Source: Tubulanus polymorphus
Taxonomy: Eukaryota; Nemertea; Palaeonemertea; Tubulaniformes; Tubulanidae
NCBI RefSeq assembly: GCF_964204645.1
Contig: NC_134032.1
Span: 5,947,175-6,011,174 of the forward strand
Direction of reading: 5' to 3'
DNA: 64,000 nt
This document shows positions 36,985 through 47,973 of this stretch, one piece after another; position 1 is the stretch's first letter; every line of letters starts with the position of its first letter. Below the pieces are notes generated by a model. It saw nothing but the letters and a program-made list of their open reading frames with translations, did no database searches and was not told the origin of the DNA. The translations under genes and the position numbers were made by a program.

Positions 36985-37450
36985 AGCATTTATAAATTGC
37001 GTACCTCTATTGGGGGAGGGGGGTTACTGAATTTTGGTACAAAGTGGTACATGGGGAGGGGGTCAGCAAAAAAGGCACGTACTTTGAGGGAGGGGATATT
37101 AATCAATCTTGGTACCTACTTTATGCACCAAACTCAAATGAAAGTAGCTGATACTGGTGTTTTATCGGCTTTTAGTACTAGGTATATAAAATCAACATAC
37201 AACAATGCTTGCTAATTAATTCTTTTGTTGTGTCATTTATTTCATATCGGTCATTTGTTCTATGTGTGCATCGTATAACCTACGAGCAATTATCTAAACA
37301 ATTATGATAGGTTTAGATAATTGCTCGTAGGTATAACAAGATGTCGAGGTACTAGGAGTTTATATCGGTTTCTGGTACCGGTATCGATCTTTCACGCACA
37401 AGGGTGGTGCAAGGGGGAGGGGGTCAGAAAAAATCTCCACCTATAATGTT
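36985..37450. mobile_element. G-rich non-autonomous element with internal palindrome (candidate)
   Basis: It begins GGGAGCATTTATAAATTGCG and contains runs such as GGGGGAGGGG and GGGGAGGGGGTCAG near 37010-37070 and again near 37410-37430. A perfect 22-bp inverted repeat (37278-37299 and 37311-37332, ACCTACGAGCAATTATCT... and its complement, 11-nt loop) lies inside. The AGCAATTATCTA core also occurs near 50980-51010. Ends and class are uncertain. Confidence 0.4.
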
Positions 37451-37841
37451 GTGGGCATTATCCACCCGTGTCGCGGTAACTATATGTCATGTACCAGTGT
37501 TGGCCTTGTCGGGGGGGGGGTTGTCTGGGGGTCCCCCAAGAAAATTTTGAAAATTTATGTTAAATTTAATACAATTTTAGTGCATATTACAGCTTTAAGT
37601 TCTCGACACGCGCCTGTCGTTGTTCCATTCTGACTGTTCGCCAGTGTTGAACTGTGGGGGTTGTCTCGCCGGTTCCTCGGCCTGCTTCTTCCTCAAGTTA
37701 GATATTAGATACAAACAATTCTTTCTAGTATTGATCACGCTCTATTGCTCGATACGTTCTTAAGACTCGTCGTATTAGTGAGGTTTTCATTGTAACTAAG
37801 TAATACGATTCGTGCTAACTTGGTTCGACTGTAACAAATAT
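37451..37841. other. Non-coding, no gene seen
   Basis: GC-rich patch with a nine-G run near 37510 (37451-37633 open frame is low-complexity). Nothing recognisable. Confidence 0.45.
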
Positions 37842-38119
37842 AGCCGCGATCACACGAGCATTTTTGGCCCGGGCCAAATTTGGCCCGACCAAAAACGTCG
37901 GACCAGGACGGTGCCTAATTTTAGCACCAGATTAATGATTGCGTTTGAATTGCAACTGGCACCGGAAATGATCCACATCGCTTTGTTTGAGCATTGTTGA
38001 GCATCGAGTGAATGGTTTGCGTGTGAACGCGCTTTCTAATTAGGCACAGGCCAAATTTGGCCCGAGCCTGATTGGTGCCAATTTGGCCCGAGCCAAATCT
38101 TCCCCATGTGATCGCGGCT
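37842..38119. mobile_element. MITE, 'AGCCGCGATCACACG' family, full-length copy
   Basis: A 278-bp element with terminal inverted repeats AGCCGCGATCACACG and its near-complement ending ATCGCGGCT. The interior has GGCCCGGGCCAAATTTGGCC palindromes, GGCACCGGAAATGATCC and GAGCATCGAGTGAATGG. It is the best reference copy in the window; 5155-5352 matches it in the same orientation and 27965-28235 in reverse. Flanked by TAT/TAT, a possible short target duplication. Confidence 0.8.
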
Positions 38120-38335
38120 TATATCGTCAATCCTAGACGAATCAGCTCCGTCACGTCTTTTAATATTTGATTTGATAGATAACTTTCTTTTTGATATCTT
38201 AGATTTGTATAAAGTGGGTTTTGATTCTACTTTCTATTCCCAACGTCTGGGTATACTGTTCTATAGGACTGTATTTAACATTTTGACAAACTAAAGCGCT
38301 CCTCGATCTTTAACGATTTAATGCTATCACAGTTA
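38120..38335. other. Non-coding spacer between two MITEs
   Basis: Contains the 3-bp TTA (38333-38335) that forms the left target duplication of the next element. Nothing else seen. Confidence 0.5.
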
Positions 38336-38555
38336 GGCTAAAAGAAGTTGATACCTTGTTTCTCCGCTCTCTTGAGCTTAAAAGTTGACCCGGCCGGCCG
38401 TCTATCTACTCCATACATAACCTTTTTTTTAATCGTGATCAATTTTACCGTAACAAACCCGGCCGCTATAGAAATGAACTGTTTACAGATTTTATCATAT
38501 TTTACAAAAATGACCCGGCCGCTGCGGAGAAACAAGGTATAATTTTTGTTTAGCC
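38336..38555. mobile_element. Harbinger-like MITE, copy 2
   Basis: A 220-bp element, GGCTAAAAGAAGTTGATACC to the inverted match ending TTTAGCC, flanked by a perfect TTA duplication (38333-38335 and 38556-38558). It is the reverse-orientation copy of 20899-21119, with the same ATACCTTGTTTCTCCGC subterminal inverted repeats and three CGGCCGG-type blocks. The two open frames of 64 and 83 codons crossing it are not genes. Confidence 0.85.
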
Positions 38556-39314
38556 TTATAGTTAAATCAAGAAGAACAGAACACATCACTGCTGCTAAAA
38601 TATATCACAACTGGAAAACTAACGTCGCGTCCTAGATGGCTTTTCATGACTTGTGGCTAAACAGGAAAGAAAAGAAATAAAAAGAATAAGTGCAATAAAC
38701 TATACGAAGATCCTCGGTACAAGACAATTCGAGATAATTCAATTTCGAAATAAAACAAGGTGAAGAACAGAAAAAAGTCCTGTGATATCACAAATCATAC
38801 GAAAGGTCCAATGTCAGATTCGTTATAGAACAATAATGGTTAGACAGGTCTAATTAACGTATGTCGGCAATACAAACAAAATGAGCATAAACTTGTAAGT
38901 TGTCCCTGTCGCGAGTCTCGTAACTGTAACTTAAGACACTTGAAATTCCATTGCGCCGAGAAAGGACTTGTGATATTTTAAGAAACAATGTCTGTAAGGA
39001 AGATCAATAATCGCACATTTTCGACGTTCGAAACGAAAATCTATGCAAAACACGATAAAACATCGGATGAACTTGAAACCAGCTTACTTGTGAAGCGCCA
39101 GCACGCCGGTGAATGGATAAAGTATCGCCTTAGAATATGCTGCAATAAGATTACGAAATGAAAACAATAGAGCCTCAAAAAGACAGAAGTCTCGAGCGAG
39201 TTTTGAAACACAATCCCAATTTTCCATTGGTCACTTGATAATAAATCTGTTGTGTTGGCAACATACAGACACAGTATATAACAATCCTCCTCAGAGTTAT
39301 GCTATAAGCCCGGT
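38556..39314. other. Non-coding, no gene seen
   Basis: Purine-rich AT DNA (many AAGAA/AAAGA words); no recognised repeat or coding frame. Confidence 0.5.
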
Positions 39315-39440
39315 TTCGATAGGTCAATGCCATCTTAGCCCGCCAAGGGATTCGAACTCACTAAGCTAAAGCCATGCTTGACCTCGCGAGTCGCTGGAGT
39401 CGATACTAGCCGACCAGAATCCGGTCGTGCCAATCACAGC
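39315..39440 (-). mobile_element. tRNA-derived SINE-like element (minus strand)
   Basis: On the minus strand a B-box-like AGTTCGAATCCCTTGGCGGG (39341-39360 region) follows an A-box-like GGCTAGTATCGACTCC (about 39395-39412). Spacing is longer than in a tRNA, so it is not a functional tRNA gene; a SINE or tRNA pseudogene is likely. Confidence 0.4.
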
Positions 39441-41032
39441 GATTGTAACGAACGACATTAGGCTTCTGTAGGATTCCCCGTTTAATGGACCAATCATCGA
39501 ACGTTTTACCGAACAAGGAAGTTTTTTGGAAGTCGATATATGACGTCATGCGCAAAAGCGTCAGTAATGAATCGTGCGTCGTGAGGCCAGGGGGCTGGTG
39601 GAAGCAAAATTACATTGGTAGGGCCCATCCCATATTTTCCCAAAATTTGCCCTTAAATGCCCGGAATTATAATATTCAGGATTCTAACTTTTTTTCTACA
39701 AAAAGCATCGCCAGAAAACTCTTGGAAATAACAAGATTTTATAAACATTACTGATGAGCATGATCACCAGCAATATCGGGGGTTTTCAATTTAATTCCGA
39801 GGAATTTTGACAGTGCCAGTTAATAACTTCGAGGATATATCCTTTTTGAATGCATTTCAAACTCTTTTTGTAAATTTATGTTGGTTTAAAGAGCGCCATC
39901 CGTTTACTTAAGTAAAGAAGCCCTTAACAATGTTTGTGTGTGCATGTCAACCAAATTAATTTGAAACTACAACGGAATTTGATATTCCGGGTCTCCAATT
40001 CAAATTGTTGTTACTCGGTCTCTATTAAAATATAGATATGAGGATTCGTTTCTCTATATATTTATATTACAAATTTACTTCCACTGAATGGCCCATTTTC
40101 TTATGTTTTAAATGTGCAGGGTACACCTTGGATAATCCGGCCTGGGACCAGTACGGCAGTAGCCTTAGTCTAGATCCTTTATTATATGAATTCTATGGTA
40201 TAGATATACTGTTCAAAACTTTTATATTGTCTTAAACATGTTTTACTACGCAGCTAGCATATACGTAAATGTAAAATCCTGTTATTTGCGATGAAGAAAT
40301 GTGACGAGAAAGTAGAAAATAGCAGTATGAAGAATTTAAACGTCTCCCCGTCAACCAACCCGTCGAAGACGCGTATGCTGCTAGTTGACTATAAATAACT
40401 TATCGTTTTGTTAGTCTTTTACATCCTAGACCGGTGTGATATACCAATAAGGTCTGCGGACAGGGTTTGTGCCGGTATGAGCTTCGACAGAAGACAATAC
40501 GCCCCCTGCTAGCGAGGATGCTTTAGGATACTCAAGTTACTGAAGAAATGTAACAACAATCGCATATTTTGGCTATCATATTAAAATCAGCATGTATTCA
40601 ATATGTATCTATTTCTTTAAATTTGAGTAAGAACAGAATTCTGGGTGGAATAGGCGTACAAAAAGCAGTCAAGGCGCTGTTGGGAATCGACAGATTCATG
40701 ATGAATTCCGTGAAATAAGCAATTCGAACTAGTCATAGCGTTCTGCAGGAGGGAAGTCCTAGGAGTGATAAGTCGGTCCGGCGAGTCACGGGAACATCAA
40801 TTCACATATGAAATTGACGTCCAATGATTATTATAAAAACAATACCACCAACAAGAACCATCGCTTTTTATGACATCAGTTGCAGTCAGTCTTCATTGAT
40901 GTATTTGGTAGGTCTTTTCAATTGACTTAATCGGTTTACTATCGGCAACGACGAGATTCGTCTAAGTAGTACATTACTTGTATATAATGACAGTATATAA
41001 GACAGCTAAATAATACACGAAATTAAAGGTGA
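39441..41032. other. Non-coding, no convincing gene
   Basis: Frames at 39485-39754 (89 codons) and 40038-40235 match nothing known. Nothing else seen. Confidence 0.45.
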
Positions 41033-42063
41033 TCAAGCGACGCGATCCACGATTCTGGTTGTCACGTAGTAACTAAAAATGACACCAAAACACGCAAACA
41101 TAGAAAGTTTCGAATTCCTGGCGTTTACAAGAGGAAGTGGGTTTCTAGACCTCAGAACGAACATAACAACTAGCTTGTTGCTTTCTTCTGCAATTTCTAT
41201 CCCCATAGACCGGTTCCATTCCATAATTGATAGGCTATTTAATAAAAGTCTTGACTTAAAACTAAAATACTGGTCTTTATGGGCGAAGCAGCGTCAATAC
41301 AAATGGACGAGATTAAATTCATGGATGGATAACGTTGAATTAAGAAACATCGAGTTTCCAACGATACGCGTGGCGTTGACAAATCGAATGTATCTACAAA
41401 TTAGGCATTATTGTGAACATCACTTGTTATAATTACTTTGAAATAAACCCCAGATAATTACAAGATTTTCTTATATGCCTCAAAGAATATAAGACGGAAC
41501 GAATCAAATTTGAAATACCGATGCTTATGAATACCTTACATATGGTTGTATGGAAACATCTAAAGCGAATATTGTCTCGTAATTTTCTGATCTGCAGCAA
41601 CTGAAAACCAGGAATAATTGAATTCACCGCACAGATTTTGTGCTAATGCATGAATACTAATTTCTGTACCGAAAGCTTGCCTAAAATAATACTAATAAAC
41701 GCATAAGATAACATTGAAATTATTAGATTAATCCATCGATAGTTTCTAGTTTTAGACGCAATAAATCCAAACATATTTGTTGCAATAACCAGGTGAATTG
41801 ATGATGACAGTCTTACAGTCGCTAGTTGCCACATCGCCATCGTAAAACTGTCCATAATCCATGACGGTTACAACGTGCAATATGTAAGATACAGGAGGGC
41901 GTCCATGAAAGTTCGAATCAGTATCGTTAGCCATAAAGCAGCAAAAGCAAAAGGGTACAAATTGGAATTTCGCAGCCGATCCATTGATCACCGTACAAAG
42001 CAACTGCAAAAGAAATGGTAAGGCATCTATCGAACCGTCAATTCTATATACCGCATATGCCAC
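41033..42063 (-). pseudogene. Possible multi-pass membrane protein remnant
   Basis: Three minus-strand frames (42063-41752, 41855-41643 and 41224-41033) together contain several hydrophobic segments such as WINLIISMLSYAFISIIL and ACFGVIFSYYVTTRIV. The last frame, NPLPL...NSKLSMF followed by GVIFSYYV near its C-terminus, is faintly like the TM7 end of gustatory-receptor-like chemoreceptors, where a TY or SY motif precedes the end. An in-frame stop lies upstream of that segment and no good splice sites join the pieces. The plus strand is also open for 117 codons at 41079-41432. This may be AT-driven chance; treat it as a weak lead only. Confidence 0.15.
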
Positions 42064-42470
42064 AATTTTTTTAACAGCACTTTAAGTTTCAACGCGAAAT
42101 GTCACCTGGAATTTAAGATAAAATTGTTTGGTTTTTTTTATTCAATAAAATACGTTTTTAAATGACGGACAACCAATATGGCGGCTGACCGCTGGTCGAT
42201 TCATTTTCGAGCTCCGAAAAAAACGATGTATCACAGATGCAACTCAATCGCGATATGTGCTATTTGCGTTAAAAAAAACTCAGCCACCAGGATATAATTA
42301 ACAGATTGAAAAATCGAATCAACGTGAGTATAATTCATGCAATACTGAAAACAAATGTTTCATAACTGCGAAGGATGAATAGACGAGCAAGCAAGTCACC
42401 CGATCGAAATTCTGGGGCTTTCAGTATCATTACAAGATGCAAATCTACAAGTGATTAAAATTTCAAGATC
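42064..42470. other. Non-coding, 5' flank of LINE-like remnant
   Basis: Possibly the 5' untranslated part of the retroelement that follows. No signals recognisable. Confidence 0.4.
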
Positions 42471-42970
42471 GTGGATGCCCCGATTGAAATGTCCGACCAA
42501 ACTATTATAGCATTCATATCTAAATTTGGTATTTATGTGCACGGTTCTATCAAACGCGGACTCATCAAGGACACCGAAATTTTCACTGGAACTCGATACC
42601 TCCAGTTAAGTGAGATAACTGGAACAATCCCTAACTACAAATATTTGGAACTACAACGCCAGAATCTTTTATGATTATCAAGCCAAAAGATACATTCTGC
42701 AAGAGTAGTGATCACCCGTCGTTCAGGTGTCAACAGAGACCATCGAGGCAGAAAAAGTATTTTAAATGTGACGCGCTCGATCACATGCAGCGTGATTGTC
42801 CGCAGACCAACGCGCTTCAACCGAATAAACCGGACGACAGTTCACCGGATGGCACACCAAAGCTGACCAGTGAACCGGCACCTGTAAACACAAATGAAAA
42901 GCCGGTATCGAACGTCCTAATAGGTGATTCAAATCTACAAAGTTTGTTCAATAAAATTTTATTCAATTGA
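42471..42970 (+). pseudogene. LINE ORF1 / Gag-like zinc-knuckle remnant
   Basis: Two overlapping open frames (42471-42674 and 42671-42970) in different phases. The first has an RNA-binding-like segment (VHGSIKRGLIKDTEI, GTRYLQL). The second begins with CKSSDHPSFRC and then a zinc-knuckle, YFKCDALDHMQRDCPQ, that lacks the first Cys pair spacing of an intact CCHC (the usual Cys-x2-Cys-x4-His-x4-Cys is reduced). This order, RNA-recognition-like region followed by zinc-knuckles, is typical of ORF1 proteins of non-LTR retrotransposons, which coat the element RNA. A frameshift breaks it. The endonuclease-RT remnant 0.9 kb downstream is a natural partner, with a 660-bp repeat inserted between. Confidence 0.55.
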
Positions 42971-43141
42971 ATTGAAAATCTGTAATTAGTTTAAATTTTG
43001 GAACTACTACCACCACGTAGTGGAAGGGTCACCCAAACTGCAGTTAGACCTAGATCAGTGTATTAATTTATCAATGTACAAATAGTGCTGGTGGCATATA
43101 AATTGTATAATGTCAAAAATCAGCGTTGGCATTCAACCGCT

Positions 43142-43801
43142 AGACGTATCGGCCCCACTCCGCGCGACTGCGCGGGATTTACGCGAAGCAGCAGAACACA
43201 AACATGGCCACTCTCTCAATTTTCAATGATAGAAATCGTGTGTGCATTTCAATTATTTCGGCTGTTAGGGTTTTAAGGCACAATATAAGTTGATGATGTG
43301 ATATGGCAATGTTAACTAATGATAATTCCGCAGTGAAGCTAGTCACAAACGGTGCCGATTGAGTGTACAGCTGCCAAAAACACTGAAATGTGCGTAGTTG
43401 CGTAACTATTTGCAGTGAATTGCAGACGAAACATGAAGCCTTAACGGCCGTTTAAAAAGAAAATATACCAATCGCAATTGTAAAATAAAAAATGAGATAA
43501 AACCTAAGTTAAAATTCTGGCCATTTCTAAAATGTCATTACTAATCTTAAGTCAGTGCGGAACGTTTAGTTTTCCAACAATAATGAGGGGTGGTAGGTAG
43601 TCATGCAATTCAAGTCATCATTTATTACACGTTACTTCCGTGTTGCTGAAAATCTCGCGAGTCCTGGACCAAACCCCAATGAACAATGTGATCTGTGTGC
43701 TGGCCACAAATGCACACAGATCACACTACACTACCCATTACACACTCCAGCACCCACAGCTTTCATATATCCATCCAAATATTTAGTGTCTTTCTTCCTG
43801 G
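43142..43801 (+). repeat. 660-bp dispersed repeat, forward copy
   Basis: Begins GACGTATCGGCCCCACTCCG, ends TTAGTGTCTTTCTTCCTGG. It is nearly identical over its full length to the reverse complement of 51158-51815. Inside is a hairpin, TGATCTGTGTGCTGGCC... with its complement GCACACAGATCA (about 43689-43723). Open frames (43603-43833, 43085-43276) are mirrored in the other copy and encode nothing I recognise. It seems to have split the LINE between ORF1 and the endonuclease. It may be a solo LTR or a non-autonomous DNA element. Confidence 0.8.
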
Positions 43802-44660
43802 GTAGCAGCGAACGTACTGTTCGTCTTCCTTAAGTTTAGTACATATTAACTGTAGGAGCCTAACAGCTAATTTCGATAAACTATCATATTTGCCAGATTC
43901 TTTAAATTCATATCCAACGATTATAGCGGTTTCTGACACTTGGACGAAACCTGAAAATGATAACGACATCTTGTACAATCACCATACGTATAATAATGTA
44001 TTTTTAAGCGGAGATTACTCTGTCAGTGGTGGTGTCGGTTTTTATTTAGAAAAAAAATGTAAATTTTAAATTACGATCGGATCTTATCTCAGATAATACG
44101 CATATGTTAGAATGTTTATTTATTGAATTACCCTGTAAGAATAAGAATATCATACTGGGTACGATAATATTTTGATACCGAATTTGAGAGATTACTGCAA
44201 CTTTTTAAGCAACTAAGTGCTATTTACGAGGCGATTACAACATAAATCTTTAAATGAGTGATCAATGCCACCAGACCTCCAAATTTCTAAACGGAGTTTT
44301 ATCCGTAGGATTCACCACTTATTCATGTATCCACTAGAATAACTGATTATACAGCTACTCTCATCGACAATATTTACACAAATTCTATCTCCGACTAGAA
44401 CACATCGGGGTGATCATTTCAGATATATCTGACCATCCACCTATATTTACACTAATACCGACTAAAATGAGCAAAACAAAATATAAAATAACTAATCGTT
44501 TGAAAAACGAAATTAGTATGGCTCACTTTGAAAGTAATCTAGCCGCGACTAGACTGGTCTGACGTCTTAGATGAAAATGATACCGAAACTGCTTATGACG
44601 CATTCCTTGACATTCTTAGCGGATTATTTGAATCTAGTTTTCCACTAGAAACGCATAATT

Positions 44661-45930
44661 GTGCGGGATCTTATAATAGTTGAATATTCTACTATTCTAC
44701 TATTCCACTTCCCTATTCTACTATCCTTACATTTCTTTTAGAAAAGTTAACTATTCTACTATTCTGCCAGTTCAGTTCAACGCACTGTAGAACTGTGTAT
44801 CAACCGTGTATATAGATTTATGTGTGAATAATATTAGTTATATTCAAGTTAGATTGTGAACCATGATCCATGTAAATTGTATTGTGACTGACTTATGTAT
44901 ATAATAAAGTTTGAACAGTATTCAGCACTGTGAGCAAGTCATTCCTGTAGTTTGTTTCGTACATTCTGGACAGAAGCCCTCGAGGATACAGTCAGGTCCG
45001 TCGCTGTCAGGACACTATCCTTACATTACTTTTAGAATAGTTAACTATTCTATTATTCTACTATTCTACTTCCCTTTTCTACTATCCTTACATTTCTTTT
45101 AGAAAAGTTAACTATTTTACTATTCTGCTATCCTTACATTTCTTCTAGAATAGTCAACTATTTAACTATTCTACTATCCTTACATATCTTTTAGAATAGT
45201 TAACTATTCTACTATTCTACTATCCTTACATTTCTATTAGAATAGTTTACTATTCTACCATTCTACTTCCCTATTCTACTATCCTTTCATTTCTTTTAGA
45301 ATAGTTTACTATTCTACTATTCTACTTCCCTATTCTACTATCTTTTCACTATTTTGACTATCCTTTAGAATAGAGAATAGTAACTATTCCATTATGATCG
45401 TACTCGATCGTAACGATCGTTAGAATAGTGATGGTCATAGTGAGAAAATCATAGAATAGTTAAGTAGTTAGGTATTTTCAAATCCTACTATTTTGACTAT
45501 CCGTTAGATAGTAGAATAGTAGATTAGTAACTATTCTATTACGATCGTACTCGATCGCTAGAATAGTGATAGTCAAAATGAGAAAAATCTTAGAATAGTA
45601 ATTTTCAAGTCCACTATTCTGACTATCCTTTAGGATAGTACAATAGTAACTACTCTAAAGGATAGTACAATAGTTACTACTCTATTACGATTGTACTCAA
45701 TTGTAACGATAGTTAGAATAGTGATGGTCATAATGATAAAAATCTTAGAATAGTAAGATAGTTAAGTATTTTCAAGCCCACTATTCTTTAGGATAGTAGA
45801 ATAGAAAAAACGTTTTGGATAGTGATAGAATAGCGACTTTTACGATCGTATATGATTTACATAGAATTGCATTGTAGAATAGTTTGAATAGTTATCTGCG
45901 TACTATTCTTCTATTTATTAGATCCCGCAC
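44661..45930. mobile_element. Foldback element filled with ACTATTCTA-type repeats, inserted in the LINE
   Basis: Ends are GTGCGGGATCTTATAATAG at 44661 and CTATTTATTAGATCCCGCAC ending 45930, a terminal inverted repeat of about 19 bp. LINE coding sequence continues on both sides. The interior is hundreds of bases of ACTATTCTACT / TAGAATAGTTA words; the left half is mostly one strand sense and the right half (45380-45830) mostly a 130-140-bp unit with CGATCGTACTCGATCG palindromes, so the two halves can fold back. Tandem expansion inside a foldback transposon explains its size. Confidence 0.75.
44772..45020. mobile_element. Unique insert within the ACTATTCTA array, perhaps a solo LTR
   Basis: About 250 bp of non-repetitive sequence starting near TGTAGAACTGTGTATCAACC and ending near CTGTCAGGACA, with AATAAAG at 44904-44910. 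TG...CA-type ends plus a poly(A) signal are LTR-like, but no target duplication is visible, so this is a guess. Confidence 0.3.
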
Positions 45931-46571
45931 CGATCCGTTCACAGTCAATAGTAGTAAACCCCATAATCCCTGTTTTACGTCGGTACTTTTGAAGTCAATT
46001 TCTACTAAACACAGATTATATAAGATACGTATTCTTAAAAAGCAAATCCAATAGGGATAAGAATAAATATCTAAATTACAAAGATAAACTCAATAATACA
46101 CTTGAAACAGCGGAGAAAAATTACTACCATCGAAATCTCCTAAACCAGAAGAATAATATGAAAAACACATGGAAAATCATTGCTTGAAAATCATTGAGTA
46201 ATCATTGATTTAGTTCGAACACTCAAAAGCTCTAACACTTCTGGCACCGATGGTATACCCAAGATAATTATTAAATATGTCATACCAGAAATTGTAGCCC
46301 ATTTATGCCTTCAATAGGTCATTCAATTCTGGAATTGTTCTTTGTAAGCTCAAAACGGCCTATCTTTAAGTCAGGTGACACATGCGAAGCAAAATATTAT
46401 CGTCATATCTCAATTCTCACTCTGTTTCCAGAATTCTAGGAAAACTTATGTATAATCGACTATCGAACTTCTGTACTAAACATGCGATTCTCTCCTACAA
46501 ACAATTTGGCTTTCGGAAAAAATATTCAACATAGCATTGATAACATTACTAGATAAAATCACTAAAAACCT

Positions 46572-47478
46572 GGGCTGGGTTTCATATGTGGAGAAAAATA
46601 GTCCCTGGGAACATTTTGAATTTTGTCAGTTATAACCATGGTTTCTCATCAGCCGCGTTCACACGACAGCTAGTTAGACCGGTCTAAATGGGTCCGTACC
46701 TGGTCCGGTCCAAATTCAGACCGGACCAAATTTTGGTGAGCGTTCACACGGCGTTTTGACACGCGGTGATAAAATCGCTTGTCACCGGGCCCACAAGATG
46801 TCACCATCTGCTAAATAATTAATTGCGCCTGGATGAAGTCTTGCTTCCATATTCCAAGTAGTGCAAGACATTCTTCATTTGACCATTTCGATCCTCTGTC
46901 AGGTTTATACATTTTTGCGAATTCGATTTTATTCTATCATGCTGAAACTCTAAGTGTCGTTTAAACACGGTTCAAAGCATGGCAGTAAAACGTATGATGA
47001 TCGCGATATACGAATACGAATTACGCTGCAAACATTTCCATTGAATAGGGAGGAAAAAGAGAACTTAAAAATAATTACATAAACGGTAATAAAAGCATTT
47101 AAAACTTAATAAACTGGACTCACACTCTACCGCAGAGGTTGCGACATCTACCGCAGAGATTCAGAATTACGGTTTAGACCGGACCTGGTACCAGTTTCTG
47201 TCCACACACGCATATTTAGACCGGTCCGAAATTTGGTCCGGACCTGGTCCGCTCTTTTCGACCGTGCCAAATTAGACCGGTCTAAACTAGACCGGTCTAA
47301 TTTGGAACGGCATTTTTGCCCGTGTGAACGCTTGGTCCGGTCTAAATTGGACCGGACCAAATTTAGACCGGTCTAAATTTCGTCGTGTGAACGCGCCTAT
47401 TGTTACTATGGTGGTTATTACCCAGATTGAGGATTTACCCCCAGATAACTTTGATACTCAGTCTATGTAACCGGGCCC
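46572..47478. mobile_element. Foldback MITE with GGGC...GGGCCC ends, inserted in the LINE and itself invaded
   Basis: Left end GGGCTGGGTTTCATATGTGG, right end TCTATGTAACCGGGCCC: imperfect inverted repeats like those at 29992-30130. LINE reading (ITKNL on the left, DDG...TALILLDL on the right) resumes directly across it. A second MITE (46651-47398) sits inside, leaving about 80 bp on each side of the older element. Confidence 0.7.
46651..47398. mobile_element. MITE, 'AGCCGCGTTCACACG' subfamily, long copy
   Basis: Ends AGCCGCGTTCACACGA and TCGTGTGAACGCGCCT. It shares GGTCTAAATGGGTCCG, CACCGGGCCCACAAGATG and ATTCGATTTTATTCTATCA blocks with 10750-11190, but is about 300 bp longer because of extra GACCGGTCTAAAT / ATTTAGACCGGTC palindromic units near its right end. 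The minus-strand frame 47148-47360 is made of these units and is not a gene. Confidence 0.8.
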
Positions 47479-47973
47479 TGGATGATGGTTAAATTACAGC
47501 ACTAATTCTACTTGACCTTAAAAAGGACAGCTGCCAGATTTTTAGGTGTTATAATTGATGAGAAGATTACATGGGAACACCATATACATCAAGTTAAAAT
47601 TAAACTAAAATATAGACTACCCAATTGTTGATAATTGAACGTATTATCTATTGTGGTTTTCTGTCGCCTCTGGTGCTTAATTCCAGTTGTGAATTTTCAA
47701 AACATTTAAGCATTCGGCATTCAGTGTATGGTATGTGATTCTCAGTTTACCTGAGCTCTGAAAATCCTTTATTCTGGGCATTCGCCACTTGGACTTCATA
47801 CCCTTCGCATCGATATAGAGTTGTAAGTAAAATTCTTATAATTGTCAAATCTTGCCTACATAATCCAGAAGCCCGAGTTTATTATGTTTATCATAATTTA
47901 TCACATTTAGCAAAATGTTAAAACTCTATCGTTAGTTCATTTTGTTATCTGTTGTGTCACCAGAATCGTCTTT

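Larger units (their letters stand above)
43830..47900 (+). pseudogene. Decayed CR1/Jockey-like LINE (endonuclease and RT remnants), interrupted twice
   Basis: Pieces of one non-LTR retrotransposon polyprotein are readable in changing frames. 43830-44490 is the AP-endonuclease domain: HINCRSL start, IIAVSDTW (ETW-type motif), GGVGFYL, then a GDYN-like and an SDHPP (SDH) motif. 44490-44660 and 45931-46140 are the linker (TSVLLKSI). 46190-46571 is the RT start (SGTDGIP, then YRHISI and FGF-type motifs in shifted frames). 47479-47530 gives DDG...TALILLDL, the RT palm motif region, and 47530-47700 a LGVIIDE-type RT end. Many stops and frameshifts; most of the palm domain is deleted. Inserts at 44661-45930 and 46572-47478 split it. 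These proteins normally nick target DNA and copy the element RNA; this copy is dead. Confidence 0.75.

Noticed and set aside
43603-43833. Cys/His-containing frame (CDLCAGHKCTQI) as a zinc-finger protein
   Set aside because: The Cys pattern comes from a DNA hairpin (TGATCTGTGTGC... and its complement), and the frame ends soon after the repeat edge.
47148-47360. Arg/Asp/Ser/Leu repeat protein on the minus strand
   Set aside because: It consists of GACCGGTCTAAAT-type palindromic units of a MITE.
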